From contig NZ_SOCR01000004.1 of assembly GCF_004364335.1 (NCBI RefSeq), forward strand, positions 372,001-436,000: a stretch of DNA of 64,000 bases, read 5' to 3'. A model generated the notes under the pieces. It made no database searches. It was not told the DNA's origin and saw only the letters and a list, made by a program, of their open reading frames with translations. The translations under genes and the position numbers were made by a program. Origin of the DNA: Pseudomonas graminis (GTDB taxonomy: Bacteria > Pseudomonadota > Gammaproteobacteria > Pseudomonadales > Pseudomonadaceae). Positions 35,755 to 43,595 of the stretch are shown piece after piece (positions within the stretch are counted from its first letter, which is position 1; each line of letters opens with the position of its first letter).

Positions 35755-36025
35755 GACTCACTCAATTTAGCCATTGCCGACGACGTCTACGCCAGCCGCT
35801 GGCAAAGATACCGCAATGGAGGGCCACCCTTGCTGCGCGGCCCTTTGCGACACACCATTATTGTTCGATCAACCCCCATAAAGGCATGACCGCCCGTGCC
35901 TCTTTGAGCCACAGTCTGGCCCTTGGTTCTAGCAACTTATCGGCAGGCCCGTGGGAAGGGTGAGCAAGGGAAAGCGGATGAAGGCGGTCCGGCCCGGTGT
36001 ACGGAGCCGGGCGCTTGACACAGAA

Positions 36026-36325
36026 TCAGGGCAGGACTTGCTTGAACGGTTTGACGATCACGTCGGCATAGACACCCGCTGCCACGTAGGGATCGGCGTC
36101 AGCCCAGGCCTGGGCGTCCTTGAGCGACTCGAATTCGGCGACGATCAGGCTGCCGGTAAACCCTGCAGTGCCCGGGTCGATGCTGTCTACCGCAGGCATC
36201 GGGCCGGCGAGGACGATGCGGCCCTCGGCTTTCATTGCGTTCAGACGCTCCAGGTGCGCAGGGCGCGCGGCCAGGCGTTTCTCCAGCGAGTTGGCGACGT
36301 CGGTTGCCACGATTGCGTAGAGCAT
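36026..36325 (-). CDS. YciI family protein
   Basis: The ATG at 36325 ([20 protein letters not shown]) gives a 99-residue single-domain YciI protein. The conserved H of [16 protein letters not shown] and the [17 protein letters not shown] stretch, with the ferredoxin-like fold signature, are present. YciI members may be dehydrochlorinase-like enzymes or small binding proteins, and the substrate is unknown. It is separated by one base from the yciB stop on the same strand, so the two form an operon that points away from the rnm-yciO-scpAB cluster. Confidence 0.88.
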   Translation of the reverse strand: MLYAIVATDVANSLEKRLAARPAHLERLNAMKAEGRIVLAGPMPAVDSIDPGTAGFTGSLIVAEFESLKDAQAWADADPYVAAGVYADVIVKPFKQVLP

Positions 36326-36326
36326 G

Positions 36327-36935
36327 TCAGTCCTCTCTTTTCTTGTTTGAAGGCTGGGTAGACGGGTCGGCGTCATGGATGTGGCGGGCCAGGTAGACGC
36401 CCTGGCCGACCAGGAACAGCAGGGTCATGCCCAGGCTGCCGAACACCTTGAAGTCGACCCAGAATTCTTGATAGGTAAACGCCACATAGAGATTGGCGGC
36501 GCCGCAGAACAGGAAGAACACGATCCAGGCGATGTTCAGCTTGGTCCAGACCGCCTGGGGCAGGGTCAGCGCGTGGCCCATGATGCGTTGAATCAACAGA
36601 CGGTCGCCAATGAAGTGACTGCCGGCGAAGATCAGCGCGAAGACCCAGTTGACGACCGGGGCTTTCCACTTCAGGAAGGTTTCGCTGTGGAAGGCCAGGG
36701 TCAGGCTACCGAAGATCAGACAGGCAATGAGCGTCAGCCACTGGCTTTTTTCCAGTCTGCGCTGACGGACATAAAGGACGCCGTAAACCACGAGGGAACT
36801 GGCGATCAGCATCGCGGTGGCGCTGTAAATACCGCCTACCATGAAGCTGTGGCCAAGGACATCGACGGCTTGCGGGCTGATTTTGTAGACGATGAAGAAC
36901 AGGATGAGCGGGATGAAGTCGATGAATTGTTTCAC
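36327..36935 (-). CDS. yciB: YciB, inner-membrane septation/cell-envelope protein
   Basis: The GTG at 36935 ([20 protein letters not shown]) gives 202 residues with five membrane helices. It matches YciB (septation protein A, IspZ): [50 protein letters not shown] and a charged C-terminus. YciB interacts with elongation and division proteins in E. coli. It is divergent from rnm, with a gap of 65 bases holding the two starts. The yciI gene follows on the same strand. Confidence 0.93.
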   Translation of the reverse strand: MKQFIDFIPLILFFIVYKISPQAVDVLGHSFMVGGIYSATAMLIASSLVVYGVLYVRQRRLEKSQWLTLIACLIFGSLTLAFHSETFLKWKAPVVNWVFALIFAGSHFIGDRLLIQRIMGHALTLPQAVWTKLNIAWIVFFLFCGAANLYVAFTYQEFWVDFKVFGSLGMTLLFLVGQGVYLARHIHDADPSTQPSNKKRED

Positions 36936-37000
36936 AGTAAGAGCCAGAAGCTGGATGTGACGGCATAATAACAAACATCAATGACTGCGAAAGCGCCCCT

Positions 37001-37861
37001 ATGAACGTCGATCTGCACTGCCACAGCACCGCTTCCGATGGCGCCCTTGCGCCCGCGGTACTTGTCGCACGTGCCCATGAGCACGGCGTGAAAGTCCTCG
37101 CGCTGACCGATCACGACACCCTTGAAGGCCTGGCCGAGGCCCGTACTGCGGCGGTTGCGCTGGGTATGCAGCTGATCGACGGCATCGAATTGTCCTGCAC
37201 CTGGGGCGGTGCCACTATTCATGTGCTGGGCTATGCATTCGATGTGGACGCCCCGCAATTGCGTGAGGCCATCGAGCAATTGCACACCGGCCGATGGCTG
37301 CGGGCCGAAGAAATAAGCCGCAAGTTGGCGATGAAAGGTATGCCCGGTGCGCTCGAAGGCGCTCGCGCGGTGCAGCAGGCACTCGGCGACAGTGGCAATG
37401 CGCCGGCCCGGCCGCACTTTGCCGACTTTCTGGTCAACCAGGGTTTCGTCAAGGACCGCGCCGAAGCGTTCCGCAAATGGCTCGGCGCGGGCAAGCTGGG
37501 CGACGTCAAGCAACACTGGCCGACCCTTGAGCAAACGGTGGCCACCCTGCGCGCCGCCGGTGCATGGATCAGCCTCGCGCACCCTTCGCATTACGATTTC
37601 ACTCGCAGCAAGCGTCGCAAGCTGGTCGCCGACTTCATCCAGGCCGGCGGCCATGCAATAGAAGTGGTCAACGGCCTGCAGCCTGCCGATCAGGTCGGCA
37701 GTCTGGCGATTCTGGCCCGTGAGTTCGGTCTGCTGGTCAGTGCCGGCAGTGACTTTCATGCCCCAGGCGCATGGTCTGAAATCGGCGTTTATCGCCCATT
37801 GCCCGAAGACCTGCCGCCCCTTTGGTGTCGGTTCAAACATGACCAGCCTACTGCCGTCTGA
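37001..37861 (+). CDS. rnm: PHP-domain 3',5'-nucleotide phosphatase / RNase AM-like (YciV)
   Basis: A 286-residue PHP-domain phosphoesterase with the metal-binding motifs MNVDLHCHSTASDG, LTDHDTLEG, ELSC, SLAHPSHYD and SAGSDFHAP. These fit YciV/TrpH, which acts as RNase AM maturing 5' ends of small and ribosomal RNAs and as a nucleoside 3',5'-bisphosphate phosphatase. The start is the ATG at 37001. It is followed 14 bases after its stop by yciO, beginning a long plus-strand run of yciO, scpA and scpB. The enzyme is cytosolic and has no membrane segment. Confidence 0.9.
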   Translation: MNVDLHCHSTASDGALAPAVLVARAHEHGVKVLALTDHDTLEGLAEARTAAVALGMQLIDGIELSCTWGGATIHVLGYAFDVDAPQLREAIEQLHTGRWLRAEEISRKLAMKGMPGALEGARAVQQALGDSGNAPARPHFADFLVNQGFVKDRAEAFRKWLGAGKLGDVKQHWPTLEQTVATLRAAGAWISLAHPSHYDFTRSKRRKLVADFIQAGGHAIEVVNGLQPADQVGSLAILAREFGLLVSAGSDFHAPGAWSEIGVYRPLPEDLPPLWCRFKHDQPTAV

Positions 37862-37874
37862 ACAGGAAATTACC

Positions 37875-38507
37875 GTGAGTCAATTTTTCCAGGTCCACCC
37901 GGAGAACCCGCAAGCGCGCCTGATCAAACAGGCCGTGGAAATCATCCGGGCGGGCGGTCTGGTGGTTTATCCCACCGATTCGTCCTACGCATTGGGTTGC
38001 CAGATGGGCGACAAGACGGCCGTCGAGCGCATCCGTCGCCTGCGTCAACTCGATGACAAGCACAACTTCACGCTGATGTGCAGTGATCTGTCGCAGCTGG
38101 GGTTGTTCGCCAAGGTCGACACGGCGGCGTTTCGCGTGCTCAAGGCGCACACGCCGGGGCCGTATACCTTCATCCTCGGCGCCACCCGTGACGTGCCGCG
38201 GCTGGTGCTGCACCCCAAGCGGCGCACCATCGGTTTGCGCGTGCCGGGTCATCCGATCGCGCAGGCGCTGTTACAGGAACTGGGCGAGCCGCTGATGAGC
38301 GTCAGCCTGATCATGCCCGGCGAGACCATTCCTATGAGTGACCCCTACGAGATGCGCGGGATTCTCGAGCATCAGGTCGACTTGATCATCGACGCAGGCG
38401 AGGGCGGCATTTCGGCCTCCACCGTGGTCAATCTGACCGATGGCGAGCCCCAGGTGGTGCGCGTGGGTTGCGGCGATCCGACGCCGTTCGGGGTCGAAGT
38501 CGAGTGA
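37875..38507 (+). CDS. yciO: YciO-type L-threonylcarbamoyladenylate synthase-like protein
   Basis: The GTG at 37875 (VSQFFQVHPENPQARL) gives 210 residues. YPTDSSYALGCQMGD, the KHNFTLMCSDLSQL stretch and TPGPYTFIL mark the Sua5/YrdC/YciO fold that binds ATP and threonylcarbamoyl intermediates. YciO forms are weak TsaC homologues, and a separate TsaC probably exists elsewhere. Its stop overlaps the scpA start by four bases (GTGA), and AGGAAA lies upstream of its own start. It is in an operon with rnm, scpA and scpB. Confidence 0.9.
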   Translation: MSQFFQVHPENPQARLIKQAVEIIRAGGLVVYPTDSSYALGCQMGDKTAVERIRRLRQLDDKHNFTLMCSDLSQLGLFAKVDTAAFRVLKAHTPGPYTFILGATRDVPRLVLHPKRRTIGLRVPGHPIAQALLQELGEPLMSVSLIMPGETIPMSDPYEMRGILEHQVDLIIDAGEGGISASTVVNLTDGEPQVVRVGCGDPTPFGVEVE

Positions 38508-39331
38508 CCGAGGCGCCGACCCTGGATGCTCAGACCGATCAGGCCAACGCCCAGCAAGAGCTGCCGTTTGCCATGGTCTACGGTCAGGCCGTCACGCAGA
38601 TGCCGGTCGACCTGTACATCCCGCCGGATGCGCTGGAAGTGTTCCTCGAAGCCTTCGAAGGCCCGCTGGATTTGCTGCTTTACCTGATTCGCAAACAGAA
38701 CATCAACATCCTCGACATCCCCGTGGCGGAAATCACCCGTCAGTACATGGGCTATGTCGAGCTGATGAAAACCGTGCGCCTGGAGCTCGCCGCCGAATAC
38801 CTGGTCATGGCGGCCATGCTCGCCGAGATCAAATCGCGCATGCTTTTGCCCCGCTCGGAAATGGCCGAGGAAGAAGAGGGCGATCCCCGCGCCGAACTGA
38901 TCCGTCGCCTGCAGCAATACGAGCGGTTCAAGGCAGCGGCTGAAAGCATCGATCAGCTGTCTCGCGTGGGCCGCGACGTCGTCATACCTAGGCTTGAGGC
39001 CCCCGAAGCGCGGGTGCGCAAGTTGTTGCCGGACGTCGCCCTCGAAGAGCTGTTGATGTCCATGGCCGACGTGCTGCGCCGCGGCGATATGTTCGAAAGT
39101 CACCAGGTCAGCCGCGAAGCGCTGTCCACCCGCGAGCGCATGAGTGATGTGCTGGAGCGCTTGAAAGGCGCGGGTTTCGTGCCCTTTGCCGAGCTGTTCA
39201 CGGCAGAAGAGGGACGGCTGGGCGTGGTGGTGACGTTCATGGCCGTGCTGGAACTGGTCAAGGAGCAACTGGTGGAGCTCGTACAAAACGAAGCTTTCGC
39301 CGTTATTCATGTGCGGGCGCGAGCCGAATAA
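38504..39331 (+). CDS. scpA: Segregation and condensation protein A (ScpA)
   Basis: The GTG at 38504 (VTEAPTLDAQTD) gives 275 residues of kleisin type. The conserved EAFEGPLDLLLYLIRKQNI at ~58-78 and DIPVAEITRQYMGYV follow, with the C-terminal winged-helix kleisin part ending in LVELVQNEAFAVIHVR. The N-terminal ~45 residues are a Gln/Thr-rich extension. ScpA bridges the SMC heads for chromosome condensation. It overlaps the end of yciO by four bases and is followed by scpB 17 bases later. Together with yciO this is an operon. Confidence 0.93.
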   Translation: MTEAPTLDAQTDQANAQQELPFAMVYGQAVTQMPVDLYIPPDALEVFLEAFEGPLDLLLYLIRKQNINILDIPVAEITRQYMGYVELMKTVRLELAAEYLVMAAMLAEIKSRMLLPRSEMAEEEEGDPRAELIRRLQQYERFKAAAESIDQLSRVGRDVVIPRLEAPEARVRKLLPDVALEELLMSMADVLRRGDMFESHQVSREALSTRERMSDVLERLKGAGFVPFAELFTAEEGRLGVVVTFMAVLELVKEQLVELVQNEAFAVIHVRARAE

Positions 39332-39348
39332 AGAGCAAGAGCTGATCA

Positions 39349-40140
39349 ATGAACCTGAATGAACCCCGCGATCTGGCGCCGTTGCTCGAAGCGTTTCTGC
39401 TCGCCTCCGGAAAACCGCAGTCCCTGGAGCGCCTCTACGAGCTGTTCGAAGAGGGCGAGCGGCCCGAACCGCCGGTGTTCAAAAAGGCGCTGACGTTGCT
39501 GGGCAAGTCCTGCGACAACCGCGCCTTTGAACTGAAAGAAGTTGCCACTGGCTATCGCTTGCAGATCCGCGAGAAGTTCGCGCCCTGGGTCGGGCGCCTG
39601 TGGGAAGAACGCCCCCAGCGTTATTCGCGGGCCCTGCTGGAAACCATGGCGCTGATCGCCTATCGCCAGCCGATTACCCGGGGCGAGATCGAGGACGTGC
39701 GCGGCGTGGCGGTCAACAGCAACATCGTCAAGACCTTGATGGAGCGCGAGTGGATCAGGATCGTCGGCTACCGCGATGTGCCCGGCAAGCCGGCGATGTT
39801 CGCCACCACCAAAGCCTTTCTGGATCATTTCAACCTGAAGAACCTCGACGAACTGCCACCGCTGGCCGACCTGCGCGAGATGGAAACCGAGCCAGTGCTG
39901 GAGTTCGACGACGCGCCGGTGCCCGCTCATTTGCAGGCGTTGGCCGACGCCAGCCTGTCGCTCGATGCTGACGCAGAGCCTGAAGCGCCCCGGGATGAGA
40001 CCAGTTTCCGCAGCCTGCTCGCCGAACTGGATACCATGGAGCAGGGCCTGAAAATCGACTTCGACGATTTATTGCTCGATGAGCCCGATAAAGAGTCTGA
40101 ATTGGAAGAACCGCCGCAGGACGATGAAGATCCGCGGTGA
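39349..40140 (+). CDS. scpB: Segregation and condensation protein B (ScpB)
   Basis: A 263-residue protein with two winged-helix domains typical of ScpB: LLEAFLLASGKPQSLERLYELF at the start and ALLETMALIAYRQPITRGEIEDVRGV in the second. The C-terminal ~65 residues are an acidic tail rich in Asp and Glu, as in many Pseudomonas ScpB. It forms the SMC-ScpAB condensin with the upstream gene. A short DUF1289 gene follows after a 54-base gap, making it the last of the condensin-linked genes. Confidence 0.93.
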   Translation: MNLNEPRDLAPLLEAFLLASGKPQSLERLYELFEEGERPEPPVFKKALTLLGKSCDNRAFELKEVATGYRLQIREKFAPWVGRLWEERPQRYSRALLETMALIAYRQPITRGEIEDVRGVAVNSNIVKTLMEREWIRIVGYRDVPGKPAMFATTKAFLDHFNLKNLDELPPLADLREMETEPVLEFDDAPVPAHLQALADASLSLDADAEPEAPRDETSFRSLLAELDTMEQGLKIDFDDLLLDEPDKESELEEPPQDDEDPR

Positions 40141-40194
40141 TGATCGCTGTGGCAGGAAGATGCACAGCGCCCAATTCCTCACTCAGGCGAACCC

Positions 40195-40389
40195 ATGAGC
40201 ACCAAGAATCCCTGCATCAGCCTCTGCAAGTTTGACGAAGATATCTGCCTGGGCTGTGGTCGCAGCAAGCGCGAGATCAAATCCTGGAAGAAGATGGAGA
40301 AGGACGAAAAACGCTCGGTGCTCGACGAGTCGGCGCTGCGGTTGATCAAGCTCAAAGGCGCCAGTCGGCGGAAAAAGAAGTCAGCCTGA
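40195..40389 (+). CDS. DUF1289 domain protein
   Basis: A 64-residue basic protein with four cysteines in the DUF1289 pattern (PCISLCKFDEDICLGCGRS), suggesting a small zinc or iron site. The C-terminus is Lys/Arg-rich (KGASRRKKKSA). Members occur widely in Gammaproteobacteria with no known function. It is transcribed after scpB, and rluB starts 207 bases later, so it could be the last gene of the scp unit. Confidence 0.85.
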   Translation: MSTKNPCISLCKFDEDICLGCGRSKREIKSWKKMEKDEKRSVLDESALRLIKLKGASRRKKKSA

Positions 40390-40596
40390 ATTTTTCATCT
40401 AGTCTCTGATGCGCAACGCGCGTCAGGCGCGTATGATTCGCGACCTTTTGGCGATCCACACGCGCCAGGGATTTCAGTTTTCCGCCCGTTCCGCCTCAGA
40501 ATTGTTCTGATCCGGAGCCGCTTTCGTCCAGGGAGCCGGGCCACAGGCCATGCCCACTCGCGCATGCCCTGATTCGACACACCGGGAGGTGCCCAG

Positions 40597-41844
40597 ATGA
40601 GTGAACAAGACAAGCAAGACAAAGAGATCGGCCCAGCAGGCGAAAAACTGCAGAAGGTTCTGGCGCGCATTGGCGTCGGTTCCCGTCGCGACGTTGAAGC
40701 CTGGATCGGCGAAGGCCGCATCAAGGTCAACGGCGTTCAGGCCACTCTCGGTCAGCGCGTCGACCTGCACGACGCCATCACGGTCGACGGTCGCGTTATT
40801 CGACGCGAAGAAGCCGCCGAAACCGTTCGCCGCGTCGTCATGTACAACAAGCCAGATGGCGAAATCTGCACCCGTGACGACCCTGAAGGCCGTCCGACCG
40901 TATTCGATCGCCTGCCGCGCCCGAAAGAAGGCCGCTGGATCAACATTGGTCGTCTGGACATCAACACCACCGGCTTGCTGATGTTCACCACCGACGGTGA
41001 ACTGGCCAACCGCCTGATGCACCCTTCGTTCGAAATGGACCGCGAGTACGCCGTGCGCGTCCGTGGCGAAGTCGACGACGACATGCTCGCGCGTTTGAAG
41101 GCTGGCGTGGTGCTGGAAGACGGCCCGGCGCGTTTCACCGACATCCAGCAGGCGCCGGGTGGCGAAGGCTTCAACCACTGGTACCACTGCGTGGTCATGG
41201 AAGGCCGCAACCGTGAAGTTCGCCGGTTGTGGGAATCCCAGGGGTTGGTGGTCAGCCGCCTGAAGCGCGTGCGTTTCGGTCCGGTGTTCCTCAATTCCGA
41301 TCTGCCGATGGGTCGCTGGCGCGAAATGAGTCAGCAGGAAGTCGACATCCTCAGCGCCGAGGTCGGCCTGACGCCGGTCGCGATGCCGCAGATGACCGCC
41401 AAGACCAAGGACAAGCTGGAGCGTTTGCAGCGCCAGTCGTCCCGTCCGTTGGGCAAAGGCGAGCGTGTGCGTCAGGTGCGTCCGGCCAAGGATGCGGTGT
41501 CGCCGGATCGTCCGGCCCGCGAGCCGCGTCTGGCGGATGGCGAGCGCCCGGCGCGCAAACCTGCGGAAAGCGGTCGTCCGGCGCGCACCCCGCGTCCGGC
41601 CATCGGTGGTCGTGGCGACAATGCCCGTGGCGGCACTCCACGTGGCGACAGCGCTCGCAGCGAAAACGGTCGCGGCACGCCGGTCGCGGAACGTCCGAGC
41701 GACATGAACAAGCGTCCTGCCAAGCCGAAGCCTTCGCGTCCCGGCATCGGTCTGGTGGACGACAAGACGCCGTCCGGCAAACGCCGCGGCCCGCCAAGCG
41801 GCTCTGGTCAACGTCCTGGCTTTGGTCGTCGCAAGCCCGAGTAA
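40597..41844 (+). CDS. rluB: 23S rRNA pseudouridine(2605) synthase RluB
   Basis: A 415-residue pseudouridine synthase of the RsuA/RluB class. An S4 domain (QKVLARIGVGSRRDVEAWI) comes first, then the catalytic GRLDINTTGLLMFT with the conserved Asp, and NREVRRLWESQGL. After ~residue 265 the chain carries a long Arg/Pro/Gly-rich tail (RPARKPAESGRPARTPR repeats) that many Pseudomonas RluB proteins have. This may bind RNA. GGGAGG lies seven bases before the ATG. A bidirectional terminator follows ~40 bases after the stop. It modifies U2605 of 23S rRNA in the peptidyl transferase centre. Confidence 0.94.
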   Translation: MSEQDKQDKEIGPAGEKLQKVLARIGVGSRRDVEAWIGEGRIKVNGVQATLGQRVDLHDAITVDGRVIRREEAAETVRRVVMYNKPDGEICTRDDPEGRPTVFDRLPRPKEGRWINIGRLDINTTGLLMFTTDGELANRLMHPSFEMDREYAVRVRGEVDDDMLARLKAGVVLEDGPARFTDIQQAPGGEGFNHWYHCVVMEGRNREVRRLWESQGLVVSRLKRVRFGPVFLNSDLPMGRWREMSQQEVDILSAEVGLTPVAMPQMTAKTKDKLERLQRQSSRPLGKGERVRQVRPAKDAVSPDRPAREPRLADGERPARKPAESGRPARTPRPAIGGRGDNARGGTPRGDSARSENGRGTPVAERPSDMNKRPAKPKPSRPGIGLVDDKTPSGKRRGPPSGSGQRPGFGRRKPE

Positions 41845-41885
41845 TGGCGTTGTAAAACGGTAATCGCGGTCTGAAGTACAAAAAA

Positions 41886-41912
41886 CGCCAGTCGAGAGAC
41901 TGGCGTTTTTTT
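41886..41912. terminator. Bidirectional intrinsic terminator
   Basis: CGCCAGTC-GAGA-GACTGGCG is an eight-base perfect stem flanked by A-runs on the left and seven T on the right. It ends rluB on the plus strand and, in reverse, the M29-peptidase-like gene on the minus strand. Confidence 0.88.
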
Positions 41913-41927
41913 ATGCACGCTTGGGAG

Positions 41928-42896
41928 TCAGACGACGTAGGCAGTCCCGTCAAACACCACGCGCTTGTCCACGGCCAGTGATCCGCCGTTGAAAATCAGG
42001 TCCATGTGATGGCTGCCCTTGGCGCCGCCGCCCAGTCCCAGGTGCAGCCCGCAGTGGCGCTCTTCGAAGCCTGCGTTGCGCGCGTACAGCTGACTGACGC
42101 CTTCGTTGGTGCCGATCCCCAGTTCTTCGATGCGCCGGTTCGAGGGATTGGCGTCCAGGTATTTGTTGAAGTCGTGCTCCAGCCCCGGTACGTCAGTGGC
42201 AATGCGCGTCACCACGGAATTCTCGATCCACAATTCCAGTGGCGACTCGATGATCCCGTACTTGCGTGCGAAAGGAATGGTGCTGAGAAACGTGCCGAGA
42301 AACCGCACATGCCCGTTGATGGATTCGCTGTGGGTGGCGATCTCACCGGGTGCCAGGTCGTAATTGCCGACGCCGTTGATGTTGGTCCACTTCTTCAGTT
42401 CGCGCAGTGGGGCCTCGAAGTAAGAGCCGTGGGCGTCGCTGAAGCTGAGGGTTTCGCCCTGGTTCATGGTGTCGATGAGTGCAGCATTCAGCTGCGCGAT
42501 ACGCTCCGGCTCAACGCTGAATGTGTCGTAGAAATAGTCGCCGTAATCTTTGAACAGCAAAGACTTCTTCCACTGCGCCGACATCACCTCCTGTAACTGG
42601 CGAATGAACGGCGGCCCTTCCGCGCGAGGATTGGGCAGCGTTGAGGAATCGTAGAACAGGACGAAGAGATCGGAATCGGTGATGGCTTCTGTCAATTCGT
42701 TGATAGGGGAAGTGTCCAGCGGCAGGGTGCTGAATCGGAAAAAATCCCGCGCCGTCGAGCTTTCGATGATGCCGTCGACGATGTTGCGGTATTCCGGGGT
42801 ATGGGCCAGCAGGACTTGGGGGGTGGTTATGCCGGTGACGGCGGGGTGGCGTTGCAGGTAATACAGGAAATGTTCGATGGCGCTGCTGTTATCCAT
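41928..42896 (-). CDS. M29-type aminopeptidase-like metalloprotein
   Basis: The ATG at 42896 (MDNSSAIEHF) has GGAG six bases upstream and gives 322 residues. The C-terminal ~90 residues carry the M29 aminopeptidase T / NicX-like pattern: IEELGIGTNEGV, RHCGLHLGLGGG and SHHMDLIFNGG, whose Glu, His and HxD residues are the usual metal ligands. Another Glu lies in the GEIATHSES stretch. Family members are metallopeptidases or 2,5-dihydroxypyridine dioxygenases, and the sequence does not decide between them. It lies just downstream of a 45-residue peptide gene with a hairpin between them. I infer that it may process or modify that peptide. Confidence 0.78.
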   Translation of the reverse strand: MDNSSAIEHFLYYLQRHPAVTGITTPQVLLAHTPEYRNIVDGIIESSTARDFFRFSTLPLDTSPINELTEAITDSDLFVLFYDSSTLPNPRAEGPPFIRQLQEVMSAQWKKSLLFKDYGDYFYDTFSVEPERIAQLNAALIDTMNQGETLSFSDAHGSYFEAPLRELKKWTNINGVGNYDLAPGEIATHSESINGHVRFLGTFLSTIPFARKYGIIESPLELWIENSVVTRIATDVPGLEHDFNKYLDANPSNRRIEELGIGTNEGVSQLYARNAGFEERHCGLHLGLGGGAKGSHHMDLIFNGGSLAVDKRVVFDGTAYVV

Positions 42897-42927
42897 AGTG
42901 CGCTCCACTGCGAATGCTTAAAACAAG

Positions 42928-42956
42928 AGGGCGAACGCGTTAGCCACGTTCGCCCT
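42928..42956 (-). terminator. Hairpin between peptide gene and M29-like gene
   Basis: A ten-base perfect stem (AGGGCGAACG with its complement) and a nine-base loop begin nine bases after the peptide stop codon. On the minus strand the hairpin is followed by CTTGTTTT, an imperfect T-run. Partial termination here would make much more peptide mRNA than enzyme mRNA, a common arrangement for precursor-enzyme pairs. Confidence 0.65.
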
Positions 42957-42965
42957 TCAGCTGTT

Positions 42966-43103
42966 TTAGAACGGCCACATCGCGGTGCCAAATGGCACCA
43001 CGGCGTCAGCCTGCATCATCTCCACAGCGGCATCATGAGTCGGTGCTTCAAACCAATCGTCCAATTGCAGTTCTTCTTCCAGAGCCAGTTCAACTGTTTG
43101 CAT
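42966..43103 (-). CDS. Small precursor-like peptide (45 aa)
   Basis: The ATG at 43103 has a strong AGGAGATTCACCT leader. The 45-residue product splits into an acidic amphipathic part (MQTVELALEEELQLDDWFEA, with ELALEEEL) and a hydrophobic end, VVPFGTAMWPF. This leader-core shape, with an aromatic C-terminus and no Cys, is seen in ribosomally made, modified peptides. It is the first gene of a two-gene unit with the M29-like enzyme, and a hairpin lies in between. No radical SAM, YcaO or ABC exporter genes are adjacent; the next gene beyond the promoter side is the aromatic permease, divergently placed. The peptide role is inferred, while its translation is supported by the ribosome binding site. 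Confidence 0.6.
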   Translation of the reverse strand: MQTVELALEEELQLDDWFEAPTHDAAVEMMQADAVVPFGTAMWPF

Positions 43104-43595
43104 AGGTGAATCTCCTGAGAATGACGTACTTGCCGAATGCAGCGAGGACGAAGGGCTGACCCCTCGGGCCTCGTCATGGAAGCACACTGACCTTCGTGGC
43201 CAGCAAGCACTGAAAAAACTAGTTCAATAGTCAGACTGTTGCAAAGTAAAAATCGGTCGGTAAATGCTGGCATTTCGCCGGACTTATTGAAACTTGCTGC
43301 GAAAACAACGTTAGGGAGGTTTCGATTTCGGTGAATTATTTTTGCGACAGAATTGTGTCGGCGGTGTGATGGAGAGCAGGGTCATTAACAGTTTCCCGGC
43401 TAAGGCCGGTCCTCCCGACTGCGTACTTGCGCCCAATCCGGTGTGGGCGGTGTACAATGCGCGCCCGTTTTTTCTGTGATCCACCGGCGTATGGACGCCA
43501 ACCCCTCGGGGTTATCCACTCCGTTTCCCTCCGCCGCGTCATGAGCGCGTCGGGTTCGATTCCGTCACAGACAAGCGCGCCAAGGTGGTTTGCCA
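43104..43595. promoter_or_regulatory. Divergent regulatory region with palindrome and REP
   Basis: The gap between the peptide gene and aroP2 is 492 bases and clearly more AT-rich in its left half. It holds ACTAGTTCAATAGT (43218-43231), whose ACTA/TAGT arms make it a candidate operator about 115 bases before the peptide start. A type II REP lies at 43393-43414. The aroP2 start has a weak AAGGTGG leader at 43582. No clear -35/-10 pair could be assigned with confidence for either gene. Confidence 0.4.

Noticed and set aside
40474..41811. 445-residue minus-strand open frame opposite rluB
   Set aside because: It is antisense to the Arg/Pro-rich rluB gene, with Thr/Arg/Ala-rich translation and no domain. 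rluB has clear catalytic motifs on the plus strand.
43540..43590. tRNA-like GGTTCGATTCC near 43551
   Set aside because: The TpsiC-like string has no acceptor or anticodon arm around it and lies directly before the aroP2 start.
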